A DNA stretch of 64,000 nucleotides from Parietaria judaica (GCA_954871525.1 OX940871.1:3968001-4032000), one strand, 5' to 3'; numbered from the stretch's first letter, positions 1 through 12,050 are shown. Notes: generated by a model from the letters alone, not told the origin. Program-made: numbers and translations.

Positions 1-3000
1 GGGCCAGCCGGGAGCAATGAAGATCCTTTGTTGGAACGTCCGGGGATTATGCAATCCCGGGGCGAGGACCCGCCTACGAAGACTTATTTGTGAGCGGAAG
101 CCGGACATCGTTTTTCTTTCGGAGACGAAGTTGAGCGGTGCCCGGGTGGAGAGATTGAAGCGTCAAAGTAATATGGCCAACGGGTTCGGGGTTCATGCCG
201 AGGGCCGTAGTGGTGGAATTCACATTCTTTGGAATGATGCGGTGGAGGTCGTTGTCCGTAGCTCTGGCGAACGGTATATCGACGTGGGAGTTAAAGACGA
301 GCTCGGGGTGACATCAAGGTTCACGGGTTTCTATGGGGACCCGATTGAAGCTTCTCGGCACCTTTCGTGGGAGCTTCTACGACGGCTTCATAACAACGAC
401 GCAAGCCCGTGGGTGTGCGCGGGAGATTTCAATGAGGTGCTTTACGAGTTCGAGCACGTGAGCCGGGTTCGGAGGAAGACGGCTTGCATGGATCGCTTCG
501 CCAACGCGCTCGAGGTATGTGATCTTCTCGACTTGGGCTTTGTAGGTGAACCGTGCACTTGGAGCAATATGCAAGTGGGCGAACGGAACGTCCAAAGTCG
601 ACTCGATCGAGCGTGCGCAAACCCGGCATGGAAGTCGGTGTACCCGTCGGGGAATGTGAAGGTGTTGGGCTTTTGGGGCTCGGATCATAGAGCGATTCTC
701 ATCAATACGGGCTCGGACTCGTTGGTGAACAATCCCAACTCGTCCGCGGGGAGGAGATGGGCCTTTGAGCCGAGTTGGCTCTTAAACGGCGGTTGCGCCG
801 ATGTGGTCCGTGATGTGTGGGGCTCGGCTGGGACCGACCGGGTCTCTAGAGGGTGTGCGGCAAGCCTCGGGAAGTGTCAAAAGGCCCTCCGCGTATGGGC
901 GAGCACGACCTTTGGCAATCGGGAAAAGAGAATCAAAGCACTCTCGGCGCGGATTGAGCGTCTTCACAAAGCGGATTTTACTCCGAAAATTAGAGCCGAT
1001 TTGAGGTCCTTGAACGAAGAACGAGATTCGCTCCTCGTGGTGGAAGAGTATCGTTGGAAGCAACGGGCGAGGGCCGATTGGTTACGCGGAGGGGATAGGA
1101 ACACGGCCTACTTCCACGCTCGTGCCACGCGTCGGAGGACGCAAAACCAAATCCGAGGTATCTTGAACGAGACCGGGGATTGGGTGACATCGGAGAAGGA
1201 TGTTCGAGAAGTGCTTGACAAATACTTCTCGAACATCTACTCTTCGAACGGTGCCTCGGAAAGAGATTTTGGCTTGATCACGACAGAAGACGTTGCTTCT
1301 ATCTCGGCGGGGCAACGGGAGATCACCGAGGAGAGGTTCACCGCGGACGAGATAAATGTCGCCCTCTCCTCGATGGGTCCTCGGAAAGCGCCGGGCCCCG
1401 ATGGCTTCCACGCCGTTTTCTTCCAAAAACTTTGGGGGACCGTGGGGCCGCAGATTCGGGAAGAGTGTTTGGATGTTCTTAACGGGCGGAAGAGTGTGAG
1501 AGCATGGAATGCCACCAACATCGTGCTCTTGCCTAAGGTGAAGAACCCAAGGAGAGTACAAGACTTCCGACCGATTAGTCTGTGCAACGTGCTTCTCAAA
1601 CTCGTCTCCAAAGTAGTCGCTAATCGGATAAAAGGCGCCCTCGCCTCCGTCATCTCGGAAGCTCAAAGCGCCTTTGTTCCCGGACGCTTGATTACGGACA
1701 ACGCTGCCATTGCCTACGAACTGCTTCATTCTATCCGGCAAATCCGTCATCAAAAGAAAGGGGCGATGGCCTTAAAGCTCGATATGAGCAAAGCTTACGA
1801 CCGGGTAGAATGGGGGTTCGTGGAAGCAATGTTGCATCGGATGGGGTTCGGGCCGCGAATCCTAGCCGTTGTACGGGATTGCATTTCGACACCGGTCTTC
1901 TCCGTCGTCCTTAACGGAAGAACCGGAAACTACTTCTCGCCGACCCGCGGACTCCGGCAAGGTTGCCCTTTGTCGCCGTACCTCTTCCTAGTTTGCGCGG
2001 AAGGCCTTTCGGCGCTTATTCGGGGGCAAGAGAGACTTGGACTCTTACGCGGTTTTGCGTGCCGGCAGGAAGCCCCGTCGGTGACACATCTTCTCTTCGC
2101 GGATGATTGCATCATCTTCGGGGAAGCGAGTGTCGGGTGCGGCCAAGCGATTAGCGGGGTTCTCAAAGTCTACGAGAAGGGGACGGGTCAGACTGTAAAC
2201 GCGGAGAAGTCCATGGTGTGCTTCTCACGTAATGTGGCCGAGGCACATGGCTGTTCCATCTCACGGGCGCTTGGTATGCGGTCCGTTTCGGACCTCGAGT
2301 CTTATCTCGGGCTTCCGGTACACGTCGGCCAAAACAAGTGTGCAGTCTTTAGCAAGATCACGAGCCGAGTCAAGAAGCATCTTGGGACGTGGAAAGCGAA
2401 GCTCTTCTCGGCCGGGGGACGGGAAGTCTTGATCAAATCAGTGGTGCAAGCCATCCCTACCTATCTCATGAGTCTTTTCCGGCTCCCCGTCCGCACCATC
2501 AAAGATCTTCACGCTACTACTGCTCGGTTTTGGTGGGGCGGGTCGGAGGAGTCGAGAAAGATCCATTGGCGAAGATGGGACGTTCTCGCAAAGCCGAAAG
2601 GGGAAGGTGGTTTGGGCTTCAAGGACATGGGTGATTTCAACCGGGCCCTCATAGCACGGCTTTCGTGGCGGATCATCCAAAACCCCGGTTGTCTCTTAGC
2701 GCGGATTCTTAAAGCTAAGTACTATCCCGACACCTCGATCCTCGACTTCAAATGCAGGGGACGCCCTTCGTTCCTTTGCAAGAGTCTGTGTTGGGGACGT
2801 GACTTGCTTAGACGCGGCACGAGATGGCAAATCGGGGACGGCAACGTACGGGTTCACGGCCAACCTTGGATCCCACGGCCTGGGGCTTTCTGTGCCACTT
2901 CGGAGGCTCCAGACGACGGGTATCCATGGCGGGTAGCCGATCTAGTCTCCCACGACCATTGGGACCTCTCTCGGGTTGAGGCCCTCTTAACCCCCTACGA

Positions 3001-4173
3001 TGCAGAGGCTGTCTTGAGGATCCCGGTGGGGAAGGGTCCAGATCGGCTTGTCTGGCACCACGAAGACAATGGGGTCTACTCGGTGCGGTCCGGTTACCGA
3101 CTAGCTAGGTCGGAAGCACGGAGCGGACCTTCGGGCTCAGGAAAAGGGGAGCCAAATTGGTGGAAAGCTTTGTGGGGCACGACGATCCCCGCGAAAGTGA
3201 AGCACATAGTGTGGCGCGCGTGGTCGGAAGCTCTTCCGACCAACGGGGCACTTCGGATCCGAGGGGTAGACGTTCTACCCTTTTGTAACTTTTGCGGGGC
3301 GCTCCCAGAGGACGCCTTACATGCCGTTTGGGGGTGTGAGAGGGCCAAGGCCATTTGGGCATCATCTACGATCCACCGGTGGGTGGAAAAGACGGGGGAG
3401 ATCCCGTTTCAGGAATTGTGCTACCGGGCGCTCGAGAGTCTTTCCAAACCGAACTTCGAGCTCTTTTGCGGGCTTATTTGGGCGGCGTGGTCCGACCGCA
3501 ACCTTCGCCTCTTCGAGCACCGCGTACGGGCCTCAGAGACTTGGGTGGAAGAAGTCGACGGATGGTTCACAAGTTACAAGCGGTGTGCACACACGACGGA
3601 GAACCACCGCTTGCCGAGGGAGGAGGTACCGAGGGCTTGGTCCGGGCCGGCTGCGGGGAGCCTCAAGCTCAACGTAGATGCGGCATGGGACAGGGAAACG
3701 GGACGGGCAGCGGTGGGAGCGGTTGTCCGAGACCACCACGGTCGGGTTATGGGAGTCTTGGCTTCCTTGGTAGACCATGTCGATTCGGCACTTACCGGTG
3801 AGTGCATTGCGATGCGGCGAGGGCTTCTCTTTGCCCGCGAACGGGGGTGGAAGATCGAGTATGCCGAGACGGATTGCTTGCGGGCCTCCCACCTCACCAT
3901 GGCACGAGACTCGTTGGGCTTGCAAGGCCCGATTATTGCGGAGGTGCGGGAGCTCGGCCGTGAACTAGGCGGGACCGGAGAGTGGACATGGGTTCCACGG
4001 GACTGTAACGAGGTGGCCAATGCTTTGGCTAAGAGACGTCTCTCTTCTTTTGTACCGGACCTTATGTGTCCTTATTGCCCGGAGTGGCTTGTAGCAACGG
4101 TGTTGAGGGATTTTTCTCCCCAACTTGTTTGATTGAATGAAATCAAATTGCTTTCAAAAAAAAAAAAAAAAAA
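1..4173 (+). mobile_element. LINE (L1-type) retrotransposon, copy A, 3' part
   Basis: Non-LTR retrotransposon entering from the left edge. It holds the last codons of ORF1 (positions 1-16), complete ORF2 (17-4132), a 24-bp 3' UTR and a poly(A) tail (about 4157-4173). The 3' half is almost identical to the inverted copy at 58100-60035. The 5' end, ORF1 and any target-site duplication lie outside the window, so full length cannot be judged. ORF1 seems to end in TGA overlapping the ATG of ORF2 (ATGA at 17-20). Because ORF2 has no stop and a close relative sits 54 kb away, the copy is young. Confidence 0.95.
17..4132 (+). CDS. LINE ORF2: endonuclease, reverse transcriptase, RNase H
   Basis: A 1371-aa polyprotein that nicks target DNA and copies its own RNA (target-primed reverse transcription). 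Residues 1-225 are an APE-type endonuclease: CWNVRG, the catalytic Glu in SETKL, GDFN and GSDHR are all present. Reverse transcriptase follows at about 480-760 (FRPISLCN, QSAFVPGR, LDMSKAYD, RQGCPLSPYLF, and FADD near residue 694). A zinc-binding RVT segment lies near residue 1090 (CNFCGALPEDALHAVWGC). A plant-type RNase H occupies about 1216-1345 (NVDAAWD, GEC, ETDC, DCNEVAN), with the four acidic positions apparently kept. The ATG at 17 is supported by the standard MKILCWN start of this family. No stop or frameshift is visible, so the enzyme may be functional. It is a transposon protein, not a host gene. Confidence 0.95.
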   Translation: MKILCWNVRGLCNPGARTRLRRLICERKPDIVFLSETKLSGARVERLKRQSNMANGFGVHAEGRSGGIHILWNDAVEVVVRSSGERYIDVGVKDELGVTSRFTGFYGDPIEASRHLSWELLRRLHNNDASPWVCAGDFNEVLYEFEHVSRVRRKTACMDRFANALEVCDLLDLGFVGEPCTWSNMQVGERNVQSRLDRACANPAWKSVYPSGNVKVLGFWGSDHRAILINTGSDSLVNNPNSSAGRRWAFEPSWLLNGGCADVVRDVWGSAGTDRVSRGCAASLGKCQKALRVWASTTFGNREKRIKALSARIERLHKADFTPKIRADLRSLNEERDSLLVVEEYRWKQRARADWLRGGDRNTAYFHARATRRRTQNQIRGILNETGDWVTSEKDVREVLDKYFSNIYSSNGASERDFGLITTEDVASISAGQREITEERFTADEINVALSSMGPRKAPGPDGFHAVFFQKLWGTVGPQIREECLDVLNGRKSVRAWNATNIVLLPKVKNPRRVQDFRPISLCNVLLKLVSKVVANRIKGALASVISEAQSAFVPGRLITDNAAIAYELLHSIRQIRHQKKGAMALKLDMSKAYDRVEWGFVEAMLHRMGFGPRILAVVRDCISTPVFSVVLNGRTGNYFSPTRGLRQGCPLSPYLFLVCAEGLSALIRGQERLGLLRGFACRQEAPSVTHLLFADDCIIFGEASVGCGQAISGVLKVYEKGTGQTVNAEKSMVCFSRNVAEAHGCSISRALGMRSVSDLESYLGLPVHVGQNKCAVFSKITSRVKKHLGTWKAKLFSAGGREVLIKSVVQAIPTYLMSLFRLPVRTIKDLHATTARFWWGGSEESRKIHWRRWDVLAKPKGEGGLGFKDMGDFNRALIARLSWRIIQNPGCLLARILKAKYYPDTSILDFKCRGRPSFLCKSLCWGRDLLRRGTRWQIGDGNVRVHGQPWIPRPGAFCATSEAPDDGYPWRVADLVSHDHWDLSRVEALLTPYDAEAVLRIPVGKGPDRLVWHHEDNGVYSVRSGYRLARSEARSGPSGSGKGEPNWWKALWGTTIPAKVKHIVWRAWSEALPTNGALRIRGVDVLPFCNFCGALPEDALHAVWGCERAKAIWASSTIHRWVEKTGEIPFQELCYRALESLSKPNFELFCGLIWAAWSDRNLRLFEHRVRASETWVEEVDGWFTSYKRCAHTTENHRLPREEVPRAWSGPAAGSLKLNVDAAWDRETGRAAVGAVVRDHHGRVMGVLASLVDHVDSALTGECIAMRRGLLFARERGWKIEYAETDCLRASHLTMARDSLGLQGPIIAEVRELGRELGGTGEWTWVPRDCNEVANALAKRRLSSFVPDLMCPYCPEWLVATVLRDFSPQLV

Positions 4174-7100
4174 TTACTCAACTTTATGAACTCTTCGTAC
4201 CGGGCACGCTGCACGATTTAGGCACAGATTTGGGACCACCTTGCCACGCTAGCTGACTGCCCCACTTTACATATGTCATATGTGCAATACCGCGTGTCAA
4301 AGTATCTGACACCCGATCAATTATGCAGGTTTCAAGTGGCTTCCAATATCGGAATGCCGTACTAAATCAGAAGAAGTCCAAGAGTGGTTCCCGGTAGCGG
4401 GTCGGAGGTGCTATCCATATAAGTAGAGAATGGTGTTTCCCATCTCGTGCATTCTCAGCATCTTTTGACCTTTTCAAAACGCGCCATGAATCTCCTTGCA
4501 CACAGGCTTCAACAAAACATGCTCAACCAACAAGAAAAAGAAAGACAGATGATTTTTCTTATAAGAAAAGTGTTGTAAATTCCCATCGATTCTTGCACAA
4601 AGATTATCACCCGATTACGAATCAATCATATAGACGAAACTGAAATTAAATGTAAAGCGGAAAGAACACACCATTTGGAGAGTGGTTCGGCCAGAGATCG
4701 AATCGTGATCTCCGACGTACACGTGCACTCCTTGCTCCGGCGAAATTCCCAGAACGATTGCACTAGATATCATCGCCGATTACACCCTCATGCTCTCTTA
4801 CAAAGATTCACTCTCAAACCCTAAGCTATTTTGTACAACTTCTCTCTCGCTCACAACCGAGCTTCAATGGAGACAATTACAAGACCAAAACCTGGTCTAC
4901 ATGCACACGAGCTTATGACCTTCATGAGAGCGACCTACAGAGACGAAGAAGAAGAAGAAGAAGAACCCTATGACTCTAATCTCACAATCTTCTCTCTCCA
5001 ACCCAAGAACCCTAGCAGAGAAACCCATTCATAACCATTCCTTTTTTATTACAGAGAGCAACCCCTATACTAGAGAGAACTCCATCAAAGAACTCCAACT
5101 TCTTTTTCCTCTGCTCTGTCAATCGAATACCACAAGGGAAGAACAAGGTATTTGGCTTTTAATCTCAGCCTTCCAAGTCATCCAACGGCTGTAGATGCAT
5201 GCTGATCAATGGATGTCCATTAATGTCGTTTTGCTTCATTCGTGTCGTTTGGGCTTGAGCTGAAAATGGGCTTCATAATATAACAAAAAGATTGGGAATT
5301 CATTATAAAAAGACCTCTTCTTAAATAAATAAATAAAAAAAAAAACTCCCGACTATTTTCACTGTTGTTGTCCCTCTTGAGAGGCTATTCTCTTTGTATC
5401 TCCATTTTTACAAGATCATAGCGAATCTCTCATGGAATAAGCGATTCGTTAATAGAGTGAACCATGTAAAACTCTTGTCAATCAATATTTATTTATCCAA
5501 CATATTCTTATAAAATCTTATTTATTCCTTTTAAGTTGGATGAAAACCGGAGTAAACAGTTCCGTTAGAGGAAAATGGAGAATTAATTTGCATTAATCAA
5601 GGACACTTCAACGTTGAAAATTGAAATAATTTATTGAAGGGGAAATACTGGTGTAAATAACAAAGTTTTGCATATTGTTGATCTCCACTTCAATCGTCTC
5701 AAACTTGATATTAACCCGGCTGATTTATACGCGTGTGGATTTTCCATATGGATCCCGATCTCGCGTCTTATAGCTACTCTCCGACGTAAATATAATCTAA
5801 TATATATATATATATAAATATATGATTGACACATAGAACTTTTAGAGAGGTTCGTTCCAAAGCGGTAATTGACTACTTCCTCTAGAATTTATTAATGGGG
5901 CTTGAGTACATACCAGAGATAATAAACAAGAATAAACAAAGTGTTTGAATGACAATGTGAATGTAAATGCCAGACTGAAAAGCGTGTGAACTCAGATCCG
6001 TTTTACATGCCTTCCCCTCTTGTTTATATAGCCTCGTCCTTCTTTCTCTCTCAAACGTCTGAGTATCCCGGCCTTAGTGGTAAGGCATGTAAAACAAATT
6101 ACCATCAACATGGGCGGATTTAGTAAGGGCGGAGCGGATGCGGCCGCCCCCACTTCATTCAAATTCGTTATTTTTAATGAATAAATATATACGGTTTTAC
6201 TAATATATAATAAATGTATCATAACTAAATAAAGTTAATATTTTGGTGTAGTGTTTATTTTTTGACTCTATCTCCTAGAATACTAAGGTTCAATTTCTCA
6301 TCAACTTCATTTTTTTTTTAATATTCATGATCTCTATACTAGTACTCTCCTCTATATATAAAGATTCTTTTATTATACATTAATTAATAATCTTTGTATA
6401 GTTGTATCACTAAATAAAAAATTAATTATAAAAAATATTGTATTTATCATATCATGTTTTACTAATTTCGGCTTAATTTATATTCGCTCCATCTTAGCGA
6501 AATCTCGGCTCCGCCTGTGCCCATCACTATACCTGAAAATAAAAGTTGCGGTTTTTTAAAGAGTATATGCATCCGGCTGCTTTATTAAAATAAAATTGTA
6601 ATTAATTTATTTTTTAAACAAAAATTGTTACTTTATCACGTATTTTCTATACAAATAAATTGAGCCTACAACATGGAGAGAAAATCACTATCCATCTATG
6701 GAAGTTAAAAGATTTGAGCGGTAGGCAATTTTCTTGGGGAGGATAAAAGGAAAAATATATTTAATCAAAACAAAGAAAGAGGAATGTTTAGTAGGTCAAC
6801 AACTGGGCCCACGTTGATCAGACTGGGTCCCACTCTACTCTCCTATTTCCACGTGTCAACATCACCCCCCACATGCAGATTCAGTGGGCACAGAGTAATT
6901 GACCGATGAAGCATGGGCACTCGAGAAACTTTATTATAAAATACCGTAAATACCCCCACCATGTCCATACATCGTGATAGTCCGTACGATTCGTCCGTAC
7001 ACGTGTTACTATGTGCATCATCATTGAGTAATTACCACTAATCCTCCTTTTAATTAACTCTAATTTAAAAATAACTCTATATCTCTTTAAGTTATCAATT

Positions 7101-7469
7101 TACAAAGAAATATTCGAATAAGGTATAGTTGACCTAGAAATTATTATTATTTTATTATTTTCACGTGTAAGATATAATATACTAATTTTGTAGAGTTATA
7201 TAAAAATTGAAATATATACAAAAATAGAAAGATGAAAGACATAGAATAGAAATTACAATCATATATCACTACCAAATATTCTATTATCTTTAAATTTTAA
7301 ATCCATAATTATAATATCCTAAAACGACGCCGTTTCGCTCCGTCTAGATCGCAGATTGTCAGCTTTATTCGCCTCTGCAATTCTTCAAATAAACGTATAA
7401 AAACAAAAAACGAAAATTTGATTCGAAACATTCAAAACCACTTGATTTCGAGCTCTGAGCTTCGCTCCC
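4174..7469. other. Spacer between LINE A and the ALMT gene; repeat relics
   Basis: I see no credible gene. Positions 4571-5505 look like a decayed LTR: the segment starts TGTTGTAAATT, ends TTATCCAACA, and is pyrimidine-rich near 5360-5480, but I found no matching target duplication. Around 6109-6525 there is a GC-rich pair of ends (ATGGGCGGATT and CCGCCTGTGCCCAT) flanking AT-rich DNA, which suggests a MITE without a proven duplication. The rest is AT-rich. A 14-bp palindrome (AAACGACGCCGTTT, 7322-7335) lies about 135 bp before the ALMT start and may belong to its promoter. Confidence 0.4.
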
Positions 7470-10400
7470 ATGGCGGCCAAGCTCGGATCGTTCAGGCACA
7501 GCTTCGCCGAGAGGCGAGAGCGCCTCCTCTCCGGCGGCGGCAAGGGCTACTCCGACCTCGCCGGCTACATTCCCGTCGAATCCGACGAGGAGAGCCAGTC
7601 CGGCTTCCCGCCGCCTTCGCCGGCGCCGGCGAAGCCGTGGCTCCGGCGCGCCGGCGAGAGGGTGGCCGGGAAGGCTCGCGACGTGGCGGCGCAGGCGTGG
7701 GAGATGGGGAAGGCCGATCCGAGGAAGATCGTGTTCTCGGCGAAGATGGGGCTCGCTCTGACGCTGATCTCGCTGCTGATTTACCTCAGGGAGCCTTTCA
7801 GGGATCTGAGCCGGTACTCGGTTTGGGCGATTCTCACCGTCGTCGTCGTCTTCGAGTTCAGTATCGGTAAGCCAAAAACAAGCTTCTCAGATTGGTTTTT
7901 TTGGTTGAAATTCTCGTGAAGATTGTGGTGGTTGGTCATCGAACATGATTCTCTGAGAGAATTCATAAAATTTGAACATTGAAAAGCGATTATGCCCAGT
8001 TTGAGAGTAATATAATAATGGCCTCTTGGATTCTCACCTGCAATATTTAAATATCAATCACTCTCTTTCTTGTTGACTTTTTTCATATTCTCGTACGGAA
8101 AAGCTCCGCGTTTTGAAGAAAATATGATAATGGTGGTACATTGATGACACTATTTATTCCTCATTGTAATCTTTTGGCAAAGATTGGTACTTATCCCGCA
8201 TTGTTTTGTCATAACAATGCTTTTAGAAACCAGTTGCGGGAAACTGCCCGCAAGTCCAATTCGCAACACGGGTGTTCGTATATTTACTGTAGAAAATTGA
8301 CGTTAATTTTTTTGCGGTTTAGGAGCGACGCTTAGCAAGGGGTTAAACCGTGGAATCGGGACATTATCGGCTGGAGGGCTCGCGTTGGGCATGGCGGAGT
8401 TGTCTAAGCTTGCCGGGGAAGGCGAAGAGGCTTTCATAATCGCTAGTATCTTCATCACGGGTCTGAACTTGAAGCTCCTTAATTTCTCCAGAAAATGTTA
8501 CTTGCTTTGCTTTCATCCCTGTTGAAACCCATCTCTTTGTAATTTGTACAGGGTTTTGCGCGACCTATGCGAAGCTGTACCCGACGTTAAAGGCGTACGA
8601 GTATGGATTCCGAGTGTTCCTCTTGACGTATTGCTTCATCATGGTGTCCGGTTACAGAACAGGGGAGTTTATTCAGACCGCGGTGACGAGGTTCTTGCTG
8701 ATCGCCCTCGGTGCAGCCGTCGGTCTCGGCGTGAACGTAGGCATATACCCGATCTGGGCGGGCGAGGATCTCCACAACCTGGTCGCGAAGAATTTCGCAG
8801 GGGTTGCGACGTCCTTAGAAGGTGGTGAAAAAAAAAAAAAAACGATGCTGTTTTGACGCCGTTTCTCGTGTTTTGCAGTTCTTGTCTGATCTGATGACAT
8901 TTCGTCGTGTTTGTGCAGGTTGCGTGAACCATTACCTCAGCTGCACAGAATATGAGAGGATCCCGTCGAAGATTCTGACGTACCAAGCGTCGGAAGATCC
9001 TGTTTATAAAGGCTACCGAGCCGCCGTGGAATCTACAAGCCAAGAGGAAGCTCTGGTATTCCTCTTAAATTGATTCTAAGGTGATTGCTTTGTCAGTTTG
9101 TATGAATATGTTTTTGATCCTCATCACTGTGTATGAAGCTCGGATTCGCGATCTGGGAGCCTCCTCACGGTCGATACAGAATGTTCAAGTACCCATGGAA
9201 GAACTACGTAAAACTTAGCGGCGCGTTGAGGCATTGCTCATTCATGGTCATGGCGTTGCACGGGTGTATACTTTCTGAGATACAGGTACGATCTCATACC
9301 GGACCTTTCGATTCGAGCTCTTTGCCGTTTCGCTGATGTATATTTTGCATTTGGAATATGTTGAGATATGCGACTGATCACATTTTTTAGCGTCAAAATC
9401 TATCTAACTTTGCACGTTTTGGGTTGGGGTGAATCCTGGACCAGAAAATAGTTCTGGACCTTCTGGTATTTTGAGACATTTTTGTCCCAGTCCGGGTTTC
9501 TCAGGAATTATGCGAATTTGATAAGAACATTGTTGCGAAAGAAACCGGTGAAGAATCGGTTTTTACACGCTGGAACCTATCTTTTACGGTTCTAATACAA
9601 AAGCTTAAATAAATTGTAATTAACTTCAAACATAAAAATATATTTAATAGTTCAGTATAATAAAATTATTACTTGTTGATACAGCGGTTCCCGAATAGTG
9701 AAACTGGAGCATAATACCGGTTCCGATTTTTGTTTTCATTTTTACCATGTCTGGTACTGGTACCAATCTGATCCCCTAATCTTGAAATCCAGGCCCCACC
9801 CGAGCGGAGACAGGTTTTCCGCGAAGAACTTCAGAGAATCGGAGCCGCGGGAGCAAAAGTGTTGCGCGAGATCGGGACAAAGGTGAAGAAGATGGAGAAG
9901 ATCGGCCAAGCCGATATACTCTACGAGGTGCATGAAGCCGCTGAGGAGCTTCAGAAGAAGATCGACAAAAAATCATACCTCCTCGTCAATGCCGAGAGCT
10001 GGGAGATCGGAACCCGACCCGAGGAAGACGAAAACCCTCCCCAAGAGTCGCTCAACGGCGATGACGTTAGCAACGGAGAAAGATTCCGCCATTACAATTC
10101 CCGGAGTGAAGCAGTGCTCGATCTCCGGTGCGTCCAAATCCCGAAATCTCCGACCCTCGGATCGGCCTTCCCATTCGAACCGACCACTCCACCGCAGTTG
10201 GAATTTCCCTTTGAGAAGCTTTTCAAGAAGAACATATCGTGGCATGCTGGTCTCGTCGCCAGTCCCGGCGCCGGAGATCCCGAGGAGTCGAAGACATACG
10301 AGAGCGCGAGCATGCTCTCGCTGGCGACGTTCACTTCATTGTTGATCGAATTCGTCGCGAGGCTTCAGTACCTTGTCGACTCGTTCGACGAACTGAGCGA

Positions 10401-10491
10401 GAAGGCGAGGTTCAAGGAACCAGAGGAGACGCCGGCAAACATGGTGGCTAACGGGCTGTGGGCGAGATTTCTTCGCTGCTTCAAGTCCTAG
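7470..10491 (+). CDS. ALMT9: ALMT9-type aluminium-activated malate transporter family channel
   Basis: Anion channel of the ALMT family. The ALMT9 clade sits in the vacuolar membrane and passes malate and chloride, for example in guard cells. Six exons by GT-AG and frame: 7470-7866, 8323-8460, 8552-8821, 8919-9055, 9139-9285, 9793-10491. They give about 595 aa, close to Arabidopsis ALMT9. Exon 1 carries the ALMT9-like start [10 protein letters not shown] and a Ser/Pro-rich N-terminus, then [15 protein letters not shown] and the first membrane helix. Exons 2-3 hold further helices ([39 protein letters not shown]) and [14 protein letters not shown]. Exon 5 has [10 protein letters not shown], the family WEP signature. 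Exon 6 is the long cytosolic tail ([32 protein letters not shown]). The acceptor before exon 5 (ATGAAG) has a weak pyrimidine tract but keeps frame and homology. No lesion is seen. Which clade member it is remains an inference. Confidence 0.93.
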
Positions 10492-10712
10492 GGTTTAGAT
10501 TAACGATCATGTACATAGGTTTTAGGTAACAGCAAAACGAGATACTAACGTGTAAAACCTTATAAATAATAACGTTGAGATATCAAAATTTATTATATTA
10601 TCAAAATATTAATTATATAATATCTATAACTTATAAAGTCTCTATTTAAAATGTAAGGAATACTAATAATATAAAAATATGATTATATCTCTAATATATA
10701 ATATTTTTTTAA

Positions 10713-10960
10713 GACGACATTATTGAAATAGTCTTTATGGCTATAGTTTCTGGTACTCTACTCATTTCATAAAGTATTCTCTCTAGTTTAACGATTACGA
10801 CAGCTACTCAATATTCTGGAGATCCTTTTCCTAAACCCATACGTGTTTCGGTAGGTCTTACTGTAACTGGTTTGTCGGGAAATATGCGTACCTATACTTT
10901 TCCGCCGCGCCGTGCAATTTGGGTCATACCCGGTCGTCGTGCTTCGATTTGTCTAGGATG
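10713..10960 (-). pseudogene. rpl16: Nuclear plastid-DNA fragment (NUPT): rpl16 pseudogene
   Basis: The minus strand reads as the C-terminal half of plastid ribosomal protein L16. Segments RQIEA, ARRGGKV, VRIFPDKPVTVRP, TETRMG, GKGSPEY and RILYEM appear in order in one frame. Two conserved Trp codons are now stops: TAG after GGKV and TGA after SPEY. The copy is therefore dead and sits in AT-rich nuclear DNA just downstream of the ALMT gene. Mitochondrial L16 differs at these motifs, so plastid origin is preferred. No flanking plastid gene (rpl14, rps3) is recognisable, so only a few hundred bases were transferred or survive. Confidence 0.85.
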
Positions 10961-11765
10961 CAATCGTATTGACAACAACTTTTAATAATTTTTGATACAT
11001 TACAAAAATACAACAACGGATCTTTGTAATACAATACAAAAACTTTAGAGATGAAGTTGAAAGAGTCATTAATTACAACAAGTGATCAATTTAGAATCAT
11101 ACTTAAACAGCTTACATGATTGTTGAATGTAGTTTATTTATTATTATTTAAAGTGGTTTCATAACTAGTTATATAATATACTCAACTATATTGATTTCAT
11201 AATTAGTTATATAATATATTATTTTTATATTGAATTATTAATCGATATATCGGTTTGGACTTATATACTTTTTTTAAAATTATTTATCTTACCAATTTAG
11301 CGAATTATTAATTTAACTTGTTAGGCATGAGTCAAAAAATTTATTATATAATCGAAGTTCTACTATCTCTATATATTATGTTGGTTTATCAAATTTAATA
11401 CACAATTAACTAATTAACTTTATACATTTAAATTATTTTATTTTATATTATTGATTATACTTTATCTTAATTTTATACACTTGTTTATAAATTTAATTAG
11501 TTAATAATCTTCATGTTTCATTTTCCCTTTTATTTTATTATTTAAACTGTCTCACAAAAGCTGTAGTTATTCCGATGATTGTCATTTGTCAAAAGCAAAA
11601 TTTGTAGGCAACCATGATTTGGTTATTTCGACCATTAAATTTTGAAACTTGAGTATTTCTGCCGCTATATTTGGCACTTAAATACATGATCAAAATAGTT
11701 TCACTAGATTTGAGTACTTCTGCAGTTATATTTGATAATTGTGTACATGATCGCTAATTTTATCT
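10961..11765. other. AT-rich spacer, nothing recognised
   Basis: Very AT-rich sequence with many short homopolymers and no open frame, terminal repeat or RNA gene that I can support. Confidence 0.5.
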
Positions 11766-11773
11766 CATATTAT

Positions 11774-12050
11774 TAGAGCTGCACAAACGTGCATCGCGAC
11801 CAATCGCGAACATAATCGCCAAAATCGCGAGATTCGCGGTCGCGACGCGTCGCAAGAATCACCATGAGAGAGAGAGGTCATGTGAGACGGAGAGAGGGAG
11901 AGAGGGGGAGAGAGAGAGAGAGGAATCGCGACTTTTTCCTATAACCGCGATGAATCGTTACTTTTGCCACAAAATCGCGATTGATCGCGAACTTAGTTTT
12001 TTAGTCGCGACTCATCGCATCGCCATTGGCTATTTTTATGTGCACCTCTA
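11774..12050. mobile_element. hAT-type MITE with 8-bp TSD
   Basis: Terminal inverted repeats TAGAGCTGCAC at the left and GTGCACCTCTA at the right enclose 277 bp. CATATTAT is duplicated exactly at 11766-11773 and 12051-12058; 8 bp is the hAT hallmark. The interior is rich in CGCGA/TCGCG repeats plus a GA tract near 11867-11922. There is no coding capacity, so it depends on transposase from elsewhere. Confidence 0.85.

Noticed and set aside
3533..4020. Long antisense and shifted frames inside LINE copy A
   Set aside because: They recur in copy B only because the DNA is copied. They show no family features and are shadows of the GC-rich ORF2.
4831..5194. Two small frames with an acidic EEEEEE stretch
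   Set aside because: They derive from a GAAGAAGAAG simple repeat in a likely LTR relic; no homology or gene structure is visible.
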